From NCBI GenBank assembly GCA_022453515.1, contig JAJNNY010000064.1, positions 1 to 64,000 on the forward strand: a DNA stretch of 64,000 bases, read 5' to 3'. Both the position numbers and the translations under genes were made by a program. The DNA is from Astrocystis sublimbata. Lineage: Eukaryota; Ascomycota; Sordariomycetes; Xylariales; Xylariaceae. The notes under the pieces are model-generated. The model was not told the DNA's origin. It made no database searches and saw only the letters and a list, made by a program, of their open reading frames with translations. Shown piece by piece: positions 25,022-35,025 of the stretch; the first letter of the stretch is position 1, and each line of letters opens with the position of its first letter.

Positions 25022-25905
25022 GGAGGTAGAAATTGGCTAAGTTCGACGAGCCTTCTGTTTCTGGCCTCTATTTCTACGATTCGTGCCTTCCGTATGTAGG
25101 GAGGCTGTAGCCTACCCTGTAGAGGACGGTCTCTAGGGGCTATGACAGCCTTGGGGCTATAGCCGATCTTGAGACTCCGTGACGGTCTTGGGGCTGTGAG
25201 GCGCCTGGCCTTGCCTGGTGACAGTTTTAGGCTTGAGATTAGTTACGTACTAGACTATCTTGGGCTAAAAAGTGGTCCTAAAGGTGTGACTGTTACAGAG
25301 ACTGTCACGAAAAATCAGAGATCGCTTTAGATTTTCAGGGACGGTCACCAAGTTTCGAGACCCTTGCTGTGACTGTCACCAAATACCCCCACCCCACGGT
25401 AGGGAAGGTAGCAAGCGGTTACTGTAGGTGGGATCTGGTTGGTGGGGTCAGGCGTGAGAGGAGGGAGGTATCGAACCCCACCTATTACACCTAGGTCCCT
25501 AAGTAGGTAGGTACTTAGATACTGTTGCTTAACAACACTTCAATTGTAAACAGCTTTATGAAGTCGATACAACTGTTCCTGTTTGTACGAAATAGGATCT
25601 CGGTGCTATTTAATGTGTATCATGTTACAAAAAAATCAATTATTAAGTCTTGAAGGTTATATATAAAAGTGGGATTTTCCATTTCAAGCCACCAAAGCTC
25701 GAGGCGATTCAAAGGCAGCTGTACGCATCTTAGGTACCCTAAGGTTGTTGCAAACGCACATGGTACGTGGCACTATACATAGTACCTGGGTAGGTTTCCT
25801 ATGGGGCCGCCCATCAATGTCGGTGTCGGACGCTCTGAACACATAGACCCAGGCGGGCCAGGCCCGAGGTTTACCCCAGGATTGTTCATTGAGGTGTAGT
25901 GTCAC

Positions 25906-26457
25906 CTACGAGAAGAAGCCACCGGCCTTCTTCTTGTCTTCCTTTCGCTTGTTGATCTTACGAATGGAGCAATATTGTTAGGCCATACCATAGTTAATCG
26001 GGATCAATGTCCGATGAAAATATGGATCACTCACCCATTCCTTCTTGCAAGCGCGGTATGCTCTAAGTATATGAAGATGCCACATCAGCATATGTCATTT
26101 CCCATGAAGCATGTATTGCGTGCTTTTGTTCGCATTCGTCTCGTACGTCGTGCGTCGTGTGACGGGAGGAGTGTGGAGGTGGGCGGGCACACTCACTCGA
26201 AATAGTCGGTGCACATGGCGCGATCGCCTCCGTTGCGGTTGAGGCATCGAATGCTTCTCGTCGCGGCTTCCTGGCACGGGTCGAAGTATTCGGACATGGA
26301 TTTGCTGTTGCGCCGGTGATGGGCAAGCGTTAGTCGATTTTGAAAAGAAGTTTGGTGAATAAGGTGGCGCTGCCTACTTTTGAAACTTGCGCTTTGTCTC
26401 TTGATCCCAAGGATCGGAATCTTTGGGGTTATCATTGGGCTCAGCTGGCGAGGACAT
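25906..26457 (-). CDS. COX23: Cytochrome c oxidase assembly factor Cox23 (twin CX9C)
   Basis: Four very short exons: 26457-26378, 26304-26197, 26062-26035 (28 nt) and 25956-25906, 88 residues in total, so the gene is easily missed. The product is a mitochondrial intermembrane-space CHCH protein needed for copper delivery and assembly of cytochrome oxidase. Both CX9C pairs are intact after splicing: [11 protein letters not shown] and CTDYFEAYRAC, the second bridging the exon 2/3 junction. [28 protein letters not shown] and the lysine-rich tail ([13 protein letters not shown]) match the family. The N-terminus [25 protein letters not shown] is hydrophilic with no presequence, as expected for Mia40 import. 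All junctions keep phase. Confidence 0.9.
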
Positions 26458-27879
26458 GATGGAGTAGGAAGTATGAGTCCGACATGGACATGGAAAGCGG
26501 CTCTGAGGATGCTGGCGTTGCCTGATGTTCGTTGGCTGAACTGGGTGAAGAGTTGCGACAACGAAAGCTAAGCAGGCAAGAGCGGAGTTAAGATAAGAGC
26601 TTGCGATATGAGCTTGGTGTGTTTTTTAATTGAACGTCATACCTACCTACCTGCCTGGGTACCTATGTAGGCACTACCTATAGGTAGGGATCTCTTGCAC
26701 TATGAGGTATCTTAGAAGAGCGCGGAGGGGTCTGTGACATTTTCGTTCCCGAGTACATTCCAGGTACCCTAGGGCGCCAGGGCAGCGTGGGGAAAGCATA
26801 TTTAGGTAGGGTGACTACAGGTAAAAGGGTCATCTCTCTGTAATAGTGGCATTTGCCTCTATGGGCCCCGAGCCTGATCCGTAGGTTATTATTTTAGTTA
26901 CCTAGGATCTGTTACGCTAGAAATCATATTGCTGTTCAAAATCATTCCGGCTATTTATTTTCCTATCGGCCTATATACCTACTAAACATGTCGGGGTACA
27001 GCCTGCCTACGTGTGAGGTAGGTAAGCACCCGAGGCACCTGTTGGGGCCTCCGCTAACCTTCCGGTGTCATCCCGGGATCGTTTCGTTCGGGTGGATGGA
27101 GCATCGCCCCCATCTTTCCCGACGCATGCGAGATGTTCGTTCATATCTACAGGTACATCGCCTATCGCGAGGCCCAATCACTCACCCCGTCTGGAGGGAG
27201 GGAAGAGTGAAGGAGTCTGCCGGTTGGCCTACACAAATATCTATGTACTGCCTATAAGGTTCCTAGTGAGTTGGGTTCGATCCTAACAGCGCTATTGGTA
27301 TTCGCCGTTTAGCCCATTTGTACGGTGGAAGGTCCCTAAGGTGCAGCAAGGCTGCTAGCGCCCTTAGACTTCCGAGACTCGAAGCTGTAGGGCCTGTACA
27401 AAGCAGGTTCGTGATTACAACGATCACTAATATGGATGCAACATGACTGGCTCGAATTGACCTTATCCCTACCTAAGGCTTGTGCTCGCTGTTTTGGGCA
27501 TGAAACGGTGGGCGAATGGAGGGCCACTTTAGGTAAGCGCGCAGCTAGAACGCAGCGCTTGGCAGGAGGCCTGCAGCGAGCTCACAGGCCTGCCAGGATT
27601 TGGCTCGTTGAATTGTTCCACGATGTACCGGGACAAGTAGCGTCATCGGCATTATCGTCATTTCAACCCGACGACACGACACCTCCCTTGCTGAGCTCTG
27701 TCTCTTCTATTCTTTGCTCTACCTACAAAGCCTATCTACCTAGGTATCTTTCACATTTCCTCTGGGTCGCGTTGCATTGATGGCTTGATTCCCATCTCTG
27801 ACTCCAGTATGTTCCCAGACATGCCGCCGCCATTGACACCAGCATCATTATTTTAGTGCGCTTTCCGCGAGAACGTAAG
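26458..27879. other. Divergent intergenic region COX23 / Na+/Ca2+ exchanger
   Basis: No gene is recognised. It contains CCTA-type motifs (26641-26690), a GGGTTCGATCC sequence at 27273-27283 that resembles a tRNA B box but lacks the rest of a tRNA, and a 15-codon upstream ORF close to the exchanger start (listed separately). Confidence 0.5.
27809..27856 (+). other. Possible upstream ORF before the exchanger gene
   Basis: ATG at 27809 (MFPDMPPPL..., 15 codons, stop 27854-27856) ends 23 bases before the main ATG at 27880. If it lies in the mRNA leader it could reduce translation of the exchanger. The transcription start is not known, so this is tentative; a CAG just upstream of it could also be a splice acceptor in the leader. 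Confidence 0.3.
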
Positions 27880-30848
27880 ATGGCCGATGCGAGTCTCAGT
27901 CCGCGCATCTCGCGTCGTCGCAAGATCTTGGACAGGCGTCCACTGTATGCAACAGTTCTCATATTCAGCTTGCTTGCGTCTGTTTCATTTGTCGCTCGAA
28001 GACTGTCGGGGGCGTCGACATACGAGCCTGCATCCGCGCTTACGCCGCGTAACCACGAGCCCCGTAGCTTGGCCCTCACATCAAAGCAGGACTGCCACCT
28101 AGTCCACGACGCGCCCGATCAATGCGCCTTTGTGCAGCGCAACTGCGGCGACGAGGAAGTCGGTCTCATCGAGTACCTGGCACTTTACTACTGCACCTTC
28201 GGCAGCGCCCAACCTCTAGCCTTCATCATCTTCGTCATTTGGCTGGGGCTGCTCTTTACTACCATTGGTATTGCAGCGAGTGATTTCTTCAGCGTCAATT
28301 TGAGCACCATCTCGACATTTCTTGGATTGAGCGAAAGTTTGGCCGGCGTCACCTTCCTGGCCCTCGGAAATGGCTCCCCTGACGTATTCAGCACCTTTGC
28401 CGCCATGAGCTCCAACAGCGGCAGCATGGCTATTGGCGAGCTCATAGGTGCTGCTGGCTTTATCACCACAGTCGTCGCTGGCTCCATGGCCCTGGTGCGC
28501 GAATTTAAAGTGGCCAGGAAGACTTTCGTGAGAGACATCTGCTTCTTCATAGGAGCCGTAGCTTTCGCTGTTGGTTTTCTTTCAGACGAAGAGCTGCACT
28601 ACTACGAGTGCCTGATGATGATTGGCTTCTATATGTTTTACGTGCTCGTTGTGGTAGGTTGGCATGCCTATAGCTCGAATCAAAGTGCCCGTCGAGCCAA
28701 GGAGGCTGCGTCTCGCGCACATGTTCACCATGGCACTGACGAACTGGAACCCTACCGAGATAACCCCGACGACAACGATGTCGCGACACTGAGAGGACGT
28801 GCATCTGCACCTGTTGATATAGATGCATTAGAGGGTGCCCCGTCGATCGAGAGTGGTGGCCCAGGGGAAAGCCAGGGAAGCGATTCAGACAAAGATCAGT
28901 TTGTGGCCGCCGAAATGGCAAACAGTATGCGAGTCAATCGTCCTAGAGGGAGACGGAGTACAACCACCATTACCCCTATCCGACCCAGCTTAGTTGGTGC
29001 GCTCGAATTCCGGTCCGTTCTCGCATCGCTGCAAAAAGAGGGAAATGTGCGGTTACGGTCGATTCATCACCGCACCCGTTCTGGCGATAATTACCTCTCA
29101 GCTCGCGAGCCACCTAGCCCGGTACTTATCCCAGGTCCTGACTCGATCTCTCCCGCAAGCAGGAGTCGTGCCCTTTCTTCGGGAAATGTCCCCCCAGCGA
29201 TTGACCCTGACATTGGAGGCCGCGAGTTGGCGGGCGAGGCGATACGACCTCCTAGTCTGCATGTAGTGGATGGGAGATTGGCCCCACCGCCCATGGGCGA
29301 CAGGATGCCAGAGATACCCTCGCAAGAAGACGAGCCTCAGACGTTGAGACCTACCTTGGATCGACTCTACATCCCGAGCTCACCGAGTACGGCGAGATCA
29401 ACGCCCCGACTTGATGCTTTCCCGACGTACACAGACTCGCCCCTGATCATGACTCCAGGCACGCAGCAACCACCGCAGCTACCACAGTTAAACCTACCGT
29501 CTCCTGTTGTAGAGATTGCATCGCCTGTCTCCAGCTCAACAGTGCCGATGGGCCCGAAACCTGTGAAGTGGTGGCCGTACACAGTATTACCTCCACCGCA
29601 TATCTTATCGAGCACCTTGTTTCCCACCTTACAAGCATGGCGCAACAAGTCAATCTGGGACAAATTCGTTAGTATTGTATCTGTTCCAACTATATTCCTG
29701 TTGGTCATAACTCTGCCTGTCGTCGAAGTTGAGACGGTCGAGGATGCTTCTCAAAATGTCATTGTTGATCAACCTTCATTGCATCCAGTGCAACCGGCAC
29801 CGCCCGTGAGGATCGAGTCGGACGAGTCTGCCAACCAAGAGACGGAGTGGCAGCGCTACAGGCGTAGCACTCGATCTAAAGCATCGAGTCGCGGGTCCTC
29901 GCCGAGCCCAAGTACAATAGCCGGATCTCAAACACTCGTTGGAGATGCTGATATTCCAACTGTCCGGTTTTATCCTAGTCCGGAGGTGCAACCACACGAG
30001 CCTCCTCCCGATTTGCGGTTTGACACATCAACTAAAGTCGAAGAAGATCAAGGTTGGAACCGCTGGTTGTTGATACTTCAAATCTTTACTGGGCCCATTT
30101 TTTGTGTTCTGATCGTTTGGGCCAATTTTGCCGAGGACCTGAAGCGGCCGATAGCCTTTTTAGTGAAGTCCTTACTTATCTCCCTTGTCATCTCTTTGGT
30201 GTTACTAGCGATCCTACTAGCCACCACGTCACCTACTCGCAGGCCGAAATACCACGTAGCGTTCTGTTTCCTAGGCTTCATCATCGCCATCGCGTGGATT
30301 AGTACAGTGGCGGGTGAGGTGGTAGGAGTCTTGAAGGCGTTTGGTGTCATCTTGGATATATCGGAAGCCATCCTGGGCCTCACGGTCTTTGCTGTTGGAA
30401 ATTCCGTGGGGGATCTCGTAGCCGACGTGACGGTAGCCCGGTTGGGCTACCCTGTGATGGCATTGTACGTTGTCACACATCATCCAGGCCGTGAGAGATT
30501 TGCTAACATCGTACCAGATCGGCGTGCTTTGGTGGGCCCTTGTTAAACATATTGCTCGGTATCGGACTCGGTGGCGCGTATCAAGCCATTCTGGCTGCGA
30601 ATAAGCATCACGACAAACATCCAGATGCGCCGTACGGACATCCACCGTACCACATAAAAGTCACGGGGACGTTGATGGTCTCTACCGTTGCACTGCTCAT
30701 TACACTACTTGCACTCCTCGTCGTTGTGCCGATAAACAAATGGATGATGACGAGGAAGATAGGTTGGGGGCTCATCGCGTTATGGACTGTGACCACGGTG
30801 CTCAATCTCGTAATCGAGACTACTGGCGTCTGGCAGGACGTAATATGA
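27880..30848 (+). CDS. Na+/Ca2+ exchanger, CaCA superfamily (NCLX/YDL206W-like)
   Basis: Two exons, 27880-30464 and 30518-30848, 971 residues. It is a membrane cation/calcium antiporter with two halves. The alpha-1 repeat reads LAGVTFLALGNGSPDVFS (about residues 160-180) and the alpha-2 repeat EAILGLTVFAVGNSVGDLVAD followed by SACFGGPLLNILLGIG across the intron. Paired GNGSPD and GNSVGD carry the ion-binding residues of this superfamily. An N-terminal signal-anchor helix and the luminal Cys motif CHLVHDAPDQCAFVQRNC are typical of the NCLX/YDL206W subgroup. A ~330-residue Ser/Pro-rich cytosolic loop separates the halves. The organelle (vacuole, ER, Golgi or mitochondrion) cannot be decided from sequence. 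The GTG 24 bases upstream was not used; the first in-frame ATG was. Confidence 0.9.
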
Positions 30849-31435
30849 TCTCATCTCCGAGTGGCTGCTCAACGCAAACAAACAAACACCATGTACGCCG
30901 AATGCGGGGAGTACCAATGTCATATTCGGCCGAGCTGGTGCGGCTTGTGGCATCAATGTGGTGTACCTCAGTTCCATACTTCAACTGCAGTGCATTTGCA
31001 CTACTGCTTGCGTCATTCGCATTTCATAAGGTGCATTACGATGCCATGAGTCATTTCGCTTGTTTGGCCTACCGTGCTACTTGTCACCGAAGCTGGCTCT
31101 GTACGTGACACTTCTCTCGCTTGTGCTGATGAGCGTGACGTCTGATTTGCTTTGCGGACGGAGATGAAACAACCTTCGGAAAGACGCATCGTCGAATCCT
31201 CCATGGCACAAAGCCCAAACGAGCAAGCTACAGCTGTACAATGCGAAGTACGTTTTCGGTCCGCGCAAAGCGCCAATGAGCGCGTCTTCCTACCTCGGAG
31301 AACGCCAGCCTTAGGAGAAAAAAGCGCGTATGTCATTTGAACGACCTCGAGGCCGCGCAATTCTACCGAGAGAGGGACCCGGCCATGGTGCCGATCTCGC
31401 TGCTCAGGTGGTGTTACAGTACTAAATCTGCTGAA

Positions 31436-31443
31436 TATAAAAG
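31436..31443 (+). promoter_or_regulatory. TATA box of the small disordered-protein gene
   Basis: TATAAAAG lies 152 bp upstream of the ATG at 31595, within an AT-rich stretch. The position would place transcription start about 120 bp before the start codon, giving a leader rich in CA and C residues, as in strongly expressed fungal genes. Confidence 0.55.
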
Positions 31444-31594
31444 GGATGAGATCTTCCATGAGGAAGCATGAAGCCAGAGTGATCAAAGTGCACCAATTTG
31501 CCCCTTCACATTCACACAAAAGTTCCCAAAGTTTCTCAGCTTCCAATCCACACACCAAAAGCTTTCTGCAAATCCACCTCCCAAGACAACCACA

Positions 31595-31861
31595 ATGGAG
31601 TCCCACAACAACCCAGCCGCCAAGTTGACCGTCCCGGCCCATGAGGGCAAGAAGGATGAGACTCAAGCCAACACTGCCGTCACTACCGATGGTTTCAAGA
31701 ACTCCGGTGACAGCGCCACCCAGGGTGCCACCGCCACCACCACGGGCGACGAGACCAAGGCTGCCGAGGGCGACAAGAAGACCAAGAAGACGGCCAAGGC
31801 CGAGGGCGGGGAGGCTGGCGAGACGATCGAGGCCGCCTCCTCGGGCGAGAAGAAGTGGTGA
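31595..31861 (+). CDS. Small charged, intrinsically disordered protein, unknown function
   Basis: Single exon, 88 residues (MESHNNPAAKLTVPAHEGKK...). I do not recognise a family. It is nearly all Ala, Thr, Gly, Lys, Glu and Asp, with no Cys, one Trp at the very end and no hydrophobic segment, so it should be soluble and disordered. Two features argue that it is real: a TATA box at the right distance, and extreme codon bias (GCC, ACC, AAG, GAG and GGC dominate) like highly expressed fungal genes. Conidiation- or stress-associated small proteins have this look, but that is only a resemblance in composition. The 750-bp upstream region (30849-31594) contains no other gene. Confidence 0.65.
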   Translation: MESHNNPAAKLTVPAHEGKKDETQANTAVTTDGFKNSGDSATQGATATTTGDETKAAEGDKKTKKTAKAEGGEAGETIEAASSGEKKW

Positions 31862-33208
31862 AGGACACTGATGGACAAGATGATACCAGATCGGACGAAT
31901 GCTCATAGATAGTTTGAAGGCTTGGATGCTGCTCAACAGTGTCTCGTGCTTGATCATGATTGGTATTTACATCCTTTGTCCTTCATCTACCTTTCATACG
32001 CTGCACACCTATCCTTGATGTTTCTGGATTGTTCGATTAGGAGATGCCGAATAGCCTATTCCACTCACTCTTCCCTCTAAACGTTGGCAATAGCGGTAAG
32101 GGGGAGGAAGATAGGCCAATAACCGGATGGTGGACAGGAGTCGGCCACTTGGTTACCAACTTACCTAGTCACAATTAAACACACTCATTTGGCACACAAA
32201 ATAGGGTATCATGCTGTGATTGACGTGACACGATTTTAGTTGTATTGATGACTGAGGAGCACATATCCTAGATGGCTGGTTACGCGATGCTTCCAAAAGC
32301 TCGAGTAAGTAGCATATAATGTCCTGAGTAACATAGACATAGGCGTGGCTGGGCTGGTATATGGAAGTATACTTACTTGCGTATCTAAGATGTATGTTGA
32401 TGAAGTGAGATGTGTCCTTATCCGTGCAACGCAAGCTGACGACGTCTGAGACAATTCTATCAGAGATGACTCCTCGCACTCCAGCCATAGAGCAGAACAC
32501 CGACTGTAGCATTGATGGGCACAAAAGATATGGTAACGTGTGATTTTCCGTGAGCCTATAGAACAAATGAATGAGGCTGTGAACCCTCCTGTAATATGTA
32601 ATATCACGATACTACATGGAATCTGAAATCCAAGGTTTGTTGAGAAGAAGCAAATGACTGGGTAGGTACGTGGGTACCTACTTACCTAAGCAGTATGCCG
32701 GTCACAGCCGCTAGATACCTACCTAGGCTAGGTTTGGCAATCTTAGCACTCCAGGGCCAGGTACCTATTATTGCCCAGGCCCCCAGGAGGTACCTAAGCT
32801 GGCCCTATCATCTTCCTCGTTAGCGCATCTTTGCAGCCCCTCATGCCCCTCTACAGAATCTAGGTATTGTATGCTCCGTTGTCAAGCTACCTAATTTGTC
32901 GGTATGTAGCTCACCGACCATTGCCCGATTGCCCAATTGACTTCGAGTACAGGTCAGGTACCTACTCTGCTTTTCGTCAATTTCGACTTTCTTGTCGCTG
33001 CAGCTGTTGGTGCTATCAGCTATCATTGTCTCGGCAAGCGGCCCTTCACTCTGCAGCTACGCCTTGGATTGCCTCTTCACCCATCCACGACCACCTGCAG
33101 TGAAGCAAACAAATTGCCGTTCGCACACCACTCCTACCGCACTTTCACATCCTATTCCCCTGGGCCAATTTCGTGATAACCATCAGCACTGCCGCCGACC
33201 AAACAAAC
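31862..33208. other. Intergenic region upstream of SEC53
   Basis: No gene recognised. A 133-codon minus-strand frame at 32165-32566 has no protein-like conservation that I can see. CCTA/TAGG motifs occur around 32660-32730. A pyrimidine-rich stretch with CACCACTCC-type motifs just before 33209 fits a promoter/leader. Confidence 0.5.
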
Positions 33209-34128
33209 ATGGACGCACAACAACCCCCCACGATCCCTCCCCTCGAGGAACGCCCGATGAAGAACACCATCGTCCTCTTCGACGTGGACGAGACCCTCTC
33301 GCGCTCTCGACGTGTAGCTTCGCCAGAAATGCTCTCCGTTCTTGCCGCGCTACGGCAGAAAGTCGCGATCGGCTACGTCGGAGGCTCCGATCTCTCTAAA
33401 CAGCAAGAGCAGCTCGGCTCTCCCGACCGGCCCGTGACCTCCATGTTCGACTTCTCGTTTTCCGAGAACGGACTGACAGCGTGGAAGCTGGGCCAAGCGC
33501 TACCGGCCACATCCTTTATTCAGTGGATCGGAGAAGAGAAGTATAAGAAGCTGGTCAGCTTCATATTGCACTATGTCGCGGACCTGGATATCCCTGTCAA
33601 GAGAGGCACGTTTTTGGAGTTCCGGAATGGCATGATTAATGTCTCGCCGATTGGAAGGAATGCGAATTTGCAGGAGAGATTGGCCTTTGAAAAGTATGAT
33701 AAGGAGCATGGCGTGAGACCGAAGTTCATTGAGAAGTTGAAGGAGAGATTCACTGATATAGATTTGACGTAAGTTTTACTTCCATATCCAATACCCCATC
33801 GCCATGACACATACATGGAGTTTCACTTATGATGACGAGAACGGGGAAGCTAATATCCACTGACTTTTCGGACAGCTACTCCATCGGCGGCCAGCTCTCG
33901 TTCGACGTCTTCCCGACCGGCTGGGACAAGACGTACTGCCTCAAACACCTCGAAGACGAGGCAAAGAAGCCCGCTGGCATCGAATACACCACCATCCACT
34001 TCTTCGGCGACAAGACCTTCAGAGGCGGCAACGACTATGAGATCTACACCGACCCCCGTGTCACAGGGCACTCGGTCAAGGACCCCGACGACACCCGTCG
34101 CCAGCTCAAGGAACTGTTTGATGTGTAG
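33209..34128 (+). CDS. SEC53: Phosphomannomutase (Sec53)
   Basis: Two exons, 33209-33768 and 33876-34128, 270 residues, the usual length. It interconverts mannose-6-phosphate and mannose-1-phosphate in the cytosol, feeding GDP-mannose for glycosylation, GPI anchors and cell wall mannan. The HAD-family nucleophile motif is FDVDETLS (residues 26-33). Family blocks [64 protein letters not shown] and [17 protein letters not shown] are all intact. It carries a short extra N-terminus ([17 protein letters not shown]) common in filamentous fungi. The intron sits at DLT|YSIGG and keeps phase. Confidence 0.96.
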
Positions 34129-35025
34129 ATTCACGGTTGGGGTGAATTATACAGCTGATCGATGAAGAGTTAACCTTGTTCTTGGCTTTGGGGATGCGTG
34201 GTGGTGGAAGACGCCTGGGTTAAGGTTGTACCAACCTAGAAGCGGGCGCTGATAATACTATTTACACCTACCGAAACGAATCCCTACGAAAACGCAAACA
34301 AAACGTTAGGAAAGGGGGCTTCTCATCTATTGGACGACTACTACTACTCATTTCGACATAGAGAAAACACTAGACGGGGAAGGAAAAAGAAACCCCAACA
34401 AGCATTATGACTCTTACGAAACGATTGAGTAGGGAATCTTGACACCTCATACACAGGTAATTTGAAATCGCAACATGATTCACTACAGACCACAAAAAGA
34501 GGAGGGGGGGGCTGCGAAATTGGAGTCATGCTTACATAGGACAAGGCGAACGCAGAGCAAGGAGTTACGGACGGAGGGCGACGGAATGAATCGGAATTAC
34601 ATTCCAAGACACACTCGATCATGTCCCCAATTAAATTAACTCAACTTTCATCCTAGGTGGTAGATAGCTATGGATCTCGCTCTCGTACGCCATGCGTAAC
34701 GTGGCTATCCAAACCAGAAATGACCCCAACTCTACCACAGACCTTGGTTCAGATTCCAAAATGAGGCATGAATCTACCAGGTCAAGAAAACAAGCGCAGG
34801 TGAGGTACCTAGTGATTTTGTTCGTAATCTCATAACATTCGGTCGTAATCTGCCAACTGACGCGGATGCTTGTGCTGATTGGTGCCACTCCCTTTGTGCC
34901 TATTCGATCGACACTCGTTGAGGGCAGAAACTCCCAATTGCCCCTCCAGCCAATCCACTCTCATTTGTCCTCCTAACTTACCTGTGGGTAGGAAGTCCTC
35001 CACCCTTCCGACTCCTCGTTCCTTT
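34129..35025. other. Convergent intergenic region SEC53 / PhoD-like gene
   Basis: It lies between two stop codons and should contain both 3' UTRs. No gene is recognised; 92- and 85-codon minus-strand frames in it look like noise. Confidence 0.5.

Larger units (their letters stand above)
24374..25404. mobile_element. ~1.03-kb terminal-inverted-repeat element, non-coding
   Basis: Left end CCCTAGCGTGGGATGGGGGG, ATTTGGTGAC and then a block ending TCTCGAAACTTGGTGACC is repeated in reverse complement at the right end (GGTCACCAAGTTTCGAGACC ... GTGACTGTCACCAAATACCCCC ... CCACGGTAGGG). The inverted arms span about 80 bp with few differences. The interior contains many degenerate GACnGTC motifs, a three-copy 21-bp repeat (24587-24649), a 14-bp tandem array (24670-24760), GGCCAGTCC/CCTAGGGGGTAG repeats (about 24780-24920) and a (TAGG)n run. 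I see no transposase frame. The flanks (AAGAA / AAGG) do not show a clear target duplication. Confidence 0.7.

Noticed and set aside
24374..25404. CRISPR-like or centromere-like array
   Set aside because: The repeats are contiguous or degenerate with no regular spacers, and the DNA is clearly fungal; terminal inverted arms point to a transposable element.
25445..25500. tRNA-like GGGTTCGATACC on the minus strand
   Set aside because: The T-stem is mismatched and no cloverleaf is found around it.
27260..27300. tRNA-like B-box sequence GGGTTCGATCC
   Set aside because: The T-arm pairs poorly with a 7-base loop, and no matching A box, anticodon arm or acceptor stem could be folded upstream.
32165..32607. 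Overlapping 133- and 123-codon minus-strand ORFs
   Set aside because: Two overlapping frames, no fungal domain, no supporting splice structure; probably chance.
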